Source: Micromonospora vinacea (GTDB lineage Bacteria > Actinomycetota > Actinomycetes > Mycobacteriales > Micromonosporaceae). From it: a stretch of 64,000 bases of DNA. How positions within the stretch are numbered: the first letter of the stretch is position 1; each line of letters opens with the position of its first letter. Below, one piece after another: positions 27,593 through 34,426 of this stretch. Location: contig NZ_JADOTY010000001.1 in the NCBI RefSeq assembly GCF_015751785.1, positions 1,178,001 to 1,242,000 of the forward strand, given 5' to 3'. Under the pieces are notes generated by a model that searched no databases, was not told where the DNA came from, and saw only the letters and a list, made by a program, of their open reading frames with translations. The position numbers and the translations under genes are program-made.

Positions 27593-27787
27593 ATGCCCTA
27601 CTTTCTAAGCAACTGGGACACATTCCTAATTTCCATTATTCGCTTCGCCCTCGACCTTATGGTCAGCCTTCCAACAGGCGGCCTGGCGGTCCTGACCATA
27701 GTCATCATTATCAGGATTCGTTTCAAGGTCGTCTTATCTGCAAGAATTGGTGGATGCATAGCAGCTCGCGTTGGCAACCAGGCATGA
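27593..27787 (+). CDS. Possible small membrane protein
   Basis: A 64-aa candidate with one strong hydrophobic segment (LPTGGLAVLTIVIIIRIRF) and a basic C-terminus. AAGGAG lies 12 nt before the ATG. Another frame overlaps it, so the coding choice is uncertain. Composition is lower in GC than the surroundings. Confidence 0.3.
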   Translation: MPYFLSNWDTFLISIIRFALDLMVSLPTGGLAVLTIVIIIRIRFKVVLSARIGGCIAARVGNQA

Positions 27788-27858
27788 CGCGAGCGCATCC
27801 TGCTCTTGACCAGATCCACAAGTAGGCTGGAAGCTCTGGATGGGGGTATAAGCACCTT

Positions 27859-28302
27859 ATGGCATCCCATCCAGAGCTTCCCGCAGTTGACGAGAAGCAT
27901 TCAAGGCCTGACGGGCTAGACAACAAGACGATCGAGGCGTTGGGCGAACTGAGCAAAGCGTTGGAGACAATCCACCGCGTGCGTGGTCACCTGTACTCGG
28001 CGCACCAGCTCGTCGGCGGCGCAGATCTCACCCTTGACCGGGTGGTGAAGCTGCTCCGCGAGGCCGGGCACGACGAGATGGCCGACCGAGTCGAGCACGA
28101 GCTGTTGGGGCGCAACGTGCTACCCGGGCGGTGGACGTTCCAGATCGTGGAGGAGTTCGACGACGGCTACTACGCCGCGTTCCAGGAGATCGAGCGGGAC
28201 GCGCGGGAGAAGCTGGCCGGCGGCCGGCGGCACATCTTCGAGGCGGAGATGAAGGAGCGGCGGCGTACCCACGGGATGCCGGGGCACGAGGCTACGCCGT
28301 AG
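27859..28302 (+). CDS. Hypothetical protein, 147 aa
   Basis: A helical, charged, soluble protein with Leu/Glu-rich segments (IEALGELSKALETIHRVRGHLYSAHQLV; LTLDRVVKLLREAGHDEMADRVEHELL) and a Lys/Arg/Glu-rich C-terminus. Proteins of this size and character are widespread in actinomycete genomes, but no function is known to me. It converges on and overlaps the glycosyltransferase gene by 11 nt. Confidence 0.7.
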   Translation: MASHPELPAVDEKHSRPDGLDNKTIEALGELSKALETIHRVRGHLYSAHQLVGGADLTLDRVVKLLREAGHDEMADRVEHELLGRNVLPGRWTFQIVEEFDDGYYAAFQEIERDAREKLAGGRRHIFEAEMKERRRTHGMPGHEATP

Positions 28303-29068
28303 CGGTGCCGTCAAAGCCGTTTGGGATCATCGAGGTCAGGGCGTTGGCTCGGGCCTCGATGATCCGCATCCGTGCCAGGTACTCGGCTGGTTCCCGGTGT
28401 GCGGCCTGGCTGGTGACCTGGCCGGGCCACTTGCGGTAGAGCAGGCCGTACTCCCCGGTGAAGTAGCCCGGCATGACCGCGTTGGCGGCGAGCAAGAGGC
28501 CGGTGTCCTCGGAGGCGGGCAGGGCCATCCAGCCGCCCAGGGCGAAGACGAGATCCCGCCGCAGGCACAGGGTCGCGGGGTGCACCGAGGCCCGGTAGTC
28601 GTTGGCCTTCCAGAACGTCAGGACCGCACCACGGTCGATTACTCCGCCGGCCGGATCCTTGTCCCATCCGGCGGTCGACCCGTCGGGGAGCAGGTCGAGT
28701 ACCCGCGAGGTGGTCCAGCCGATCTGCGGGTGCGCGGTGAACGCGGCGATGTCCCGGGCGAGCACACCGGGGGTCAGCTGGTCGTCGGCGTCCAGCACCT
28801 TGATGAGCTGCCCGGAGACGCGGGAAAGAGCGAGGGTACGGGCAACACCAGGCCCGCCGGGACGGCCGGTGCCCAAACTGATCCGAGGATCGTCGGGCAG
28901 CGCGTCGACCAGGGCGCCGGTCTGCCCGTCCTCCTGGACGAGCAATTCCCAGTCCCAGCCGTCAGGCATCTCCTGCTTGGCCAACGACTCGTAGGCGCCA
29001 GGCAGGTACTCGATGCTGGGCGGGTGGACCGGAGTGATGACCGAGACGACCTGCGTCAAGTTGGCCAC
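28292..29068 (-). CDS. Family 2 (GT-A) glycosyltransferase
   Basis: A 258-aa cytosolic nucleotide-sugar transferase. The N-terminus VVSVITPVHPPSIEYLPGAYESL fits GT2, and the metal-binding Asp motif is in VLDADDQLTPG (near 95); an Asp/Glu-rich acceptor region follows (PASEDTGLLL). No membrane helix, so it likely glycosylates a soluble or peripheral acceptor. The GTG start overlaps the GntR gene by 13 nt. The acceptor is unknown. Confidence 0.8.
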   Translation of the reverse strand: MANLTQVVSVITPVHPPSIEYLPGAYESLAKQEMPDGWDWELLVQEDGQTGALVDALPDDPRISLGTGRPGGPGVARTLALSRVSGQLIKVLDADDQLTPGVLARDIAAFTAHPQIGWTTSRVLDLLPDGSTAGWDKDPAGGVIDRGAVLTFWKANDYRASVHPATLCLRRDLVFALGGWMALPASEDTGLLLAANAVMPGYFTGEYGLLYRKWPGQVTSQAAHREPAEYLARMRIIEARANALTSMIPNGFDGTATA

Positions 29069-29877
29069 CTTAGCAAGTGATGGGAGTAGACAAGCTCGGT
29101 GCGATCCCCCGGCATCACCACGTCGGCGACCTCAACGACCCGGCCGGTGGTGTCGGTCGAGGTCTTCCGCACGGTGAGTACGGAGACCCCAGGGTCGATG
29201 TCCAGCAGTTCGGCCTCATCGGGCGACGGTGGGCGGGCCCGAATCTCGTCGTCGATCCGGTCCAGCTCGATGCCGAGCGTGTAGAGCTGGTGCTGTGTGC
29301 CGCCCGGCCACGGTTCCTTGCCCGCGTCGAGCAGGTCGGGGTTCGCGGCCACCAGGTCGTAGGGCAGGTAGGAGTACGACACGGTTAGCGGCGCGTTCTC
29401 GTGCCGTGAGGACGTCCAGTAGACCCGACGCAGCAGCGAAGTACCCGGCTCGACCTGCAAGGCCGCCGCCATCTCCGCATCTGCCTCCACCCGGGAGTAT
29501 TCGGCGTGGAACTTCAGGTCGTCGACGGTCAGGCCGGTGTCGTGCTCGGTGGCGCCAGTCTTCAGCCGCTCGTCCTCGTCGAGCAGGACGCGATCCTTCT
29601 CCCACTGGTACCGCTCGGTGTTGCGACGGCGTACCCGCTGGCGGGGTGCCCGAACGTAGGTGCCGCGACCCTGCTCCGCGCGGACCAAGCCCCATTCCCG
29701 GAGCTGCCGGATGGCGTTGCGGACGCTCGTGCGCGACAGGCCCGAGGTGTCGGCCAGCTCGGTCTCGCTGGGCATCAGGGTGCCGGGAGCCAGTTCGCCA
29801 CTCACAATCTTCGCCCGCAACTCTTCCGCGAGTTGCAGGTAGCGAGGGCGCCAGTCCCGGCCTTGCACACCGGTCAC
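29056..29877 (-). CDS. GntR-family regulator with UTRA domain
   Basis: A 273-aa transcription factor. The N-terminal winged helix (YLQLAEELRAKIVSGELAPG ... SETELADTSGLSRTSVRNAIRQLREWGLV) spans about residues 12-78, and the HutC-type UTRA ligand domain about 95-260. GTG 29877 is preceded by AGGGGGTAC; longer upstream frames lack family match. It is co-encoded with the glycosyltransferase, which it probably regulates in response to a small ligand. Confidence 0.9.
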   Translation of the reverse strand: MTGVQGRDWRPRYLQLAEELRAKIVSGELAPGTLMPSETELADTSGLSRTSVRNAIRQLREWGLVRAEQGRGTYVRAPRQRVRRRNTERYQWEKDRVLLDEDERLKTGATEHDTGLTVDDLKFHAEYSRVEADAEMAAALQVEPGTSLLRRVYWTSSRHENAPLTVSYSYLPYDLVAANPDLLDAGKEPWPGGTQHQLYTLGIELDRIDDEIRARPPSPDEAELLDIDPGVSVLTVRKTSTDTTGRVVEVADVVMPGDRTELVYSHHLLRWPT

Positions 29878-30026
29878 CGTACCCCCTAGACGTTCCAACG
29901 TCTGCCAGGTGGTCCCGCCGGCAGGCCGCTCGGGAACCGGAGGCACCGCCACCACTGCTCGCGGTGACCCCGCAGGGCGCAGGCCAGGAGTACGAGGAAC
30001 GGCTGAGCCCCGACGGGTATTGACGT

Positions 30027-30371
30027 TCACCGCGTCTCTCCGGCCTGCTCGCCGCCTTCTGCCGGTGTCAGCATCTCCAGCTGGGCGTACACCAGCTCGT
30101 CGATGAGCCGGTCCACCTGTGCGGACGACAGAAGCACGGTCTGCGTCGCGCCGTATCGGGTCGCGTCGAGCTTCACGGCCAGGTCCCGGCGGGCGAACCG
30201 GTCGACGATCAGTTGGACGGTGACCCAGCCGGTCCGCTCCCGTCCGATGGTGGAGAGAAGCCCGCGGTGCATCGGGTCGTTCGGTCCACAGCCTCGACAC
30301 CAGACCGGGCACACGACCGGCGCGATTGACGACGGCGACGGCCTCTCTGGGGTGGCAGCACCCTCACTCAT
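30027..30371 (-). CDS. DUF6907-like small protein (copy 1)
   Basis: A 114-aa soluble protein with a Cys/His cluster near the N-terminus (VCPVWCRGCGPND ... H) and a C-terminal helix (AQVDRLIDELVYAQLEML). Its layout matches the downstream-encoded neighbour, suggesting duplication. Assignment to DUF6907 is from memory of the CPxWC...H pattern. It overlaps its neighbour by 8 nt. Confidence 0.6.
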   Translation of the reverse strand: MSEGAATPERPSPSSIAPVVCPVWCRGCGPNDPMHRGLLSTIGRERTGWVTVQLIVDRFARRDLAVKLDATRYGATQTVLLSSAQVDRLIDELVYAQLEMLTPAEGGEQAGETR

Positions 30372-30699
30372 CGCCGGCCCCCTGCTGACCGGTGGCCTGG
30401 GCCAGCGATCCGCGAAGTTGCTCGACCAGTTGGGCTGCCTGCGGCAACGACAACTCCGCCCAGGCGTTCCCGGCGCGGCACGTCACATGAACACCGACCA
30501 TGGGACCGGCCAGAGCCTCACTGCTGATGAGATACGTGACGACGAGCCCGCCCGCTCGGCTGTCGCCGGCCCTCTGCATTGGGCCGCGATGACGACGGGC
30601 CATATGCGTCATCACCGGCGGCACCAGGTAGCCGCAGCGATCCGGGGCGCACCAGTCCGGGTGGCTCGTGACGGCAGCCGGCTTGTTCGTACGACTCAT
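30364..30699 (-). CDS. DUF6907-like small protein (copy 2)
   Basis: A 111-aa protein with HPDWCAPDRC and further His residues near the start, a beta-rich middle (LVVTYLISSEALAGPMVGVHVTC) and a C-terminal helix (LPQAAQLVEQLRGSLAQ). It is similar in plan to the adjacent gene and probably binds a metal. ATG 30699 is preferred over GTG 30708. Function unknown. Confidence 0.6.
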   Translation of the reverse strand: MSRTNKPAAVTSHPDWCAPDRCGYLVPPVMTHMARRHRGPMQRAGDSRAGGLVVTYLISSEALAGPMVGVHVTCRAGNAWAELSLPQAAQLVEQLRGSLAQATGQQGAGDE

Positions 30700-30774
30700 C
30701 GCGGCCACCGCCCGCCGTTGCCTCGGAAAAGCTGGGCTTGCGTCATCAAGGGCGCATACCGGAGCACAGGCAAT

Positions 30775-31011
30775 TCACGGGTGGCGCCCGTCGACCACCG
30801 AGGCGAGGAGGTTGTAGAAGCCGCGCGAGGACTCGACCGACCGTTGCTGCTGGTACTCCGGGCAGATGGGCGTCTCCGAGGCCACCAGGACGAGAGCCAA
30901 TGGTGCCGACGATGAGAGCCGGACATCGCACCTCCACAGGTAGACGGGGACCGGTGGCCAGCCGCAGGGGGAATGCGGCCGGCCACCGGCCCGGATGAAG
31001 GCACGGCGCAC
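30775..31011 (-). CDS. Doubtful hypothetical protein
   Basis: A 78-aa frame (PPVPVYLWRCDVRLSSSAPLALVLVASETPICPEY) with plausible amino-acid composition and an orderly stop upstream of the DUF6907-like pair. No family is recognised and the frame could be noncoding. Confidence 0.25.
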   Translation of the reverse strand: MRRAFIRAGGRPHSPCGWPPVPVYLWRCDVRLSSSAPLALVLVASETPICPEYQQQRSVESSRGFYNLLASVVDGRHP

Positions 31012-31215
31012 CGTCCGACCGGACGGGTCGGGTATCGCCGAGCCAACTTGTACGCGCGGCTACCGCAACCGGTCCGACAGGACGCCGCGCATCAGGTGCG
31101 ACCAGGGCGGGCGCGAAACCACCCCTGATACGGGCCGTCACCCCAGCTGCACACCAGGAAACGTATCTAAAAGTGGACGAGTTGTCTAGATGCTGAAACA
31201 GGTCACTTGGTTGGC

Positions 31216-31231
31216 ACTTGGTAAGACAAGT
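31216..31231 (+). promoter_or_regulatory. GntR autoregulatory site
   Basis: ACTTGGTAAGACAAGT, a near-palindrome matching the arms of the operator at 27112-27160, lies 18 nt before the GTG of the GntR gene. Another ACTTGG lies at 31204. It is probably the repressor's own operator. Confidence 0.65.
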
Positions 31232-31249
31232 GCCAGGTACGGTGAGCGG

Positions 31250-31672
31250 GTGCCCACCCCGCACTACGGACAGCCCCGCTACCGCGCCATCGCCGAAGAG
31301 TTAAGAGAGCGCATCGAGAGTGGCGTCATCCCTCCCGGAGCCCTCCTGCCGGCTGAGAGCGCACTGACCGCGGAATTCGACGCAGCGCGCGGCACGGTTC
31401 GTCAGGCAATAGCCGCGTTACGCGAGGCAGGCTTGGTGGCTACCGAACACGGCCGCGGAACCTATGCAACGCCGCGCCGGCACGTGTGTGGGCTAGACGA
31501 GGGTTCCGAGACGGAAACGCAACAGCGTCAGGTCGCCGCTGACGCAGAGCTTGCAGCCCTTTTCGCTGTCGAGGTGGGTGCAGCCCTGGTGGAACAACAA
31601 AGCCTCACCCGGGCAAACGGAGCCGTCGGAACAGTCGTCAGAACCTACCGACTCCTTCAGACAGAGCGATAG
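31250..31672 (+). CDS. Short GntR-family repressor of the AICE (KorSA-like)
   Basis: A 140-aa DNA-binding protein. The winged helix (YRAIAEELRERIESGVIPPG ... AESALTAEFDAARGTVRQAIAALREAGLVATEHGRGTY) spans about residues 8-75. Only the start of a UTRA effector domain follows before the stop, so ligand control may be absent or lost. The operator in its own promoter and the matching operator at the rep/tra operon point to a KorSA-like immunity/transfer repressor. Confidence 0.85.
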   Translation: MPTPHYGQPRYRAIAEELRERIESGVIPPGALLPAESALTAEFDAARGTVRQAIAALREAGLVATEHGRGTYATPRRHVCGLDEGSETETQQRQVAADAELAALFAVEVGAALVEQQSLTRANGAVGTVVRTYRLLQTER

Positions 31673-32268
31673 AACAGTTCGCACCTTCAATACGTTCTCG
31701 AGGCGGCCCGTAACGGGTCGCACGCGCCGCACCGCCTGGGCGCGCGCCGGGCGCTGCTGCTGTCGCTCTGCGGCCCTCACGCCTGACGGCTGGCGGACAA
31801 CTGGGAAGCCCAGAGGGCCAACGCAGAACGACAGACCGTTGACCGGCGGCGTCGTGGGCCGGCAGCCGACCGGGCCGCGCGGGCACGAGCCCGCCAGCCG
31901 TAAGGGAGCGCACGCCGGCCGCGTCGGTCTAGCTTGCGACCGGACAATCTCGCGTCTGCTGCGCCTCCGGCGGGGCAAGGCTCCAGGACGGCCGGGCTCG
32001 CCGCCCGGTCACGGTTCGTAGAGGTTGCGGTGGCGCGTCCAGCCCGCCAGCGACTAGAGCAAGCCGAGTAGACCACCCGCCCGAGCCAGCGTCCGAACTT
32101 GGATCAAGGTCGGCTTGACATGGCGGTCCAGGCTGCGACCCGCCCCCAGGAGGGCCGGTCGGCCGCATAGGGTTGTACGCGAACGCCCGAGTTACGCAGG
32201 CTGTCGGCTTCTCGCCGCCGGTCGCCAGTGCGGCCGAACATCTCTCCACATCGCTCAGCGCGGTCGTC
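31673..32268. other. 596-nt stretch with no convincing gene
   Basis: Several overlapping frames exist, all of low-complexity Arg/Ala/Gly composition and without family character. The region could contain the rest of a decayed UTRA domain, but I could not recognise one. Confidence 0.5.
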
Positions 32269-34413
32269 TCAGCGCCCTGCGTTGATCTCAAAGTTGCGCA
32301 GATAATCGCGATACAGTTGCTGCGAAACAATGCCGCTTGGGAGCTTCGCAATTATTTGTCGGTACTCAGTCTCCGAGTCCGTCACAACGAACGCGTGCGT
32401 AAGAGGATTGCTGGTTCCCGCTCGCGCGTTGACCGCCTCCACGAAGTCGGACCACACCTCGGGCGCAAACAGCACACCGTACACGGCGTCGTCGGGCACC
32501 GCCCAACCGGCGTCGGCAACGGAGTCGATCCGCTCGCCCTGCGCGCACGCCATTAGCCACAGCAGTGGTGCGACAGCCTGGAACTTGCGGCCCAGCGACA
32601 CGAGGTTCGGGTCCTCGTAGGTAAGTTCGAAAAATTCCACGTTCTCGGCAAGACCCTCAGCCATCGGGAACTCGTCTACGAATTTGTACTCACCCTTGAC
32701 GGCTTCACCCGCGCTAGTCATTCCCGTAACAGCTGCGGTAATGCGCGGTACCGTGATGTATTCGCAGATGCCAAGGGCTTCCCATTCCGGGTCGCCCGGG
32801 AAGTGTCCGGCTGCCCGCAATGAGGTAGCCTCCTCCGGCGATACTTCGTTGTTGGTTACCGATATGGATCGCCTCTTACCGCCATCCTGCTTGTTCAAGC
32901 GCATGAGGGCATGAGTGGTAGTGCCAGAACCGGCAAAAAAGTCGACCACCAGCGCCTCCGGCTTCTCCGCCACGGCCATGCGCAGGCAGTCCTCCACTGC
33001 ATAGAGGCTCTTCGGGAATGGAAAGGAGCGGTCGGGAAGCAGTCGCCTCAGCAGGCTACTGCCGAACTCGCCAGCGCGGTGGCGGTTAAGGTTCCAGACA
33101 GTTTTGGGGCTAGGACGGACCTGCTGCTGATCCCCTCGTTCCACGACGACAGCGCCTTGGTCATCCCGACCGACAACGAGCAGCTCACCTTCTTGGATTC
33201 GGCGGATCTGGGCCCTGCCGAGATAGAGCACAGACCAGCGATCCGCCCTAGCGTCATACGCGCCAAGCCTGGCGTGCCCTTGTTCGAGCAAGGAACGGAG
33301 GGTCGAAGCCGAGACGCGCCAGCGCCCTTCATCGCCGTTGGTCCGGAGAGGCCACACCGCTACGCACCCGGGGCGGGATTCTACCGACGCTCGCGGAGTC
33401 GTTGCGGCAAGTGGATCGCCGACTTCGACGATCTTCCTGGCTTGTACGTCCACGAATACCGGGTAGAAGAGGTTAGGGCGATCCGCTCGCCGGGCAGTGT
33501 CGCCACCACGCAGTAGCCGCTCCCAACGAACTGGCTCGTTATTCGAGGAATTGGCCGGCGCGTCGGCCAGAGTATCTACTCCAATACTCGACGGTGCGAC
33601 ATTTCCGATGGAGAGGAAGTAGGCGTACTCCTCCACGCGTGCTAGTTCGTTGCGCCTCGCGCTTCCGTTGGGGTTGATGACGATCGTGATCAGCTGTTTA
33701 GTAACTCGCGGGAAGACCTGGTCTAAGAGCATCCCAAGTCTGTTCACCTCCTTCTCGTCGATGGTGACAATCAGGACCGACGACTCGGGGTTGAGCAACT
33801 CTTTAGCGAGTTCTAGGCGTTTCTGCATGAAGCTAAGCCATTTGGAATGACGGTACGGGTCCATGTCGTCCACGTAGTCATTGTTGTATTTCCAGTCCCG
33901 CGCACCCGTGTTATAGGGCGGGTCGATGTAGATCGCGTCCACCTTGCCGGCATACGGATACTGAAGTGCCTGCAATACGTGGAAGTTCTCTCCGTTAATA
34001 ACGGTGTGGTAGGTCTTGTCGCCACCTCGTTCGACCTTGCCAGTGGAGCGGAGACCCGGAAAGACGGGGTCGCCGAATTCACGGGTAACGACGCACCTTT
34101 CGCGCGGCACCTGACGCAGCTGAGCTGGGTCTGCCTTGTGTACAAGGGTGGCCGTATCACCACTGATCGCGGCGACCCTCCAGATGCCCGTGTCGTCGAC
34201 TCTTGTCCGATCACGGGAGCCGTCGGCCATGACTTGGACCTTGTCGCCTTTGCGGACGCGCGTCTGCCCGTAGAGCAGCACGGACTCGGGCTTGTGCTCG
34301 TTGAACACGAGCCCGAGCTGACGGTTTCCTGCGAGTTTGCGGATCTCGGCCTGGAGGGCTTCTCGGAGGGCCGGGTCGGCGATGCTCGCGACAAGGTTGT
34401 CGATATGTGCCAT
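32269..34413 (-). CDS. DNA adenine methyltransferase, beta class (type III Mod-like)
   Basis: A 714-aa N6-adenine or N4-cytosine methyltransferase. The catalytic motif DPPYNTG is near residue 164 and the AdoMet motif VVDFFAGSGTTTHA near 494, the beta-class order; the long segment between them is the target-recognition region. The N-terminal ~130 residues may add a helical/beta module. GGGGCGGGATAA precedes the ATG. The start is 13 nt after the helicase stop, so both are co-expressed. It probably modifies host DNA against the partner nuclease. The target site is unknown. Confidence 0.88.
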   Translation of the reverse strand: MAHIDNLVASIADPALREALQAEIRKLAGNRQLGLVFNEHKPESVLLYGQTRVRKGDKVQVMADGSRDRTRVDDTGIWRVAAISGDTATLVHKADPAQLRQVPRERCVVTREFGDPVFPGLRSTGKVERGGDKTYHTVINGENFHVLQALQYPYAGKVDAIYIDPPYNTGARDWKYNNDYVDDMDPYRHSKWLSFMQKRLELAKELLNPESSVLIVTIDEKEVNRLGMLLDQVFPRVTKQLITIVINPNGSARRNELARVEEYAYFLSIGNVAPSSIGVDTLADAPANSSNNEPVRWERLLRGGDTARRADRPNLFYPVFVDVQARKIVEVGDPLAATTPRASVESRPGCVAVWPLRTNGDEGRWRVSASTLRSLLEQGHARLGAYDARADRWSVLYLGRAQIRRIQEGELLVVGRDDQGAVVVERGDQQQVRPSPKTVWNLNRHRAGEFGSSLLRRLLPDRSFPFPKSLYAVEDCLRMAVAEKPEALVVDFFAGSGTTTHALMRLNKQDGGKRRSISVTNNEVSPEEATSLRAAGHFPGDPEWEALGICEYITVPRITAAVTGMTSAGEAVKGEYKFVDEFPMAEGLAENVEFFELTYEDPNLVSLGRKFQAVAPLLWLMACAQGERIDSVADAGWAVPDDAVYGVLFAPEVWSDFVEAVNARAGTSNPLTHAFVVTDSETEYRQIIAKLPSGIVSQQLYRDYLRNFEINAGR

Positions 34414-34426
34414 TTATCCCGCCCCT

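Noticed and set aside
31551..32021. Overlapping frames after the GntR gene
   Set aside because: Arg/Gly/Ala/Pro-rich translations in all frames with no homology signal.
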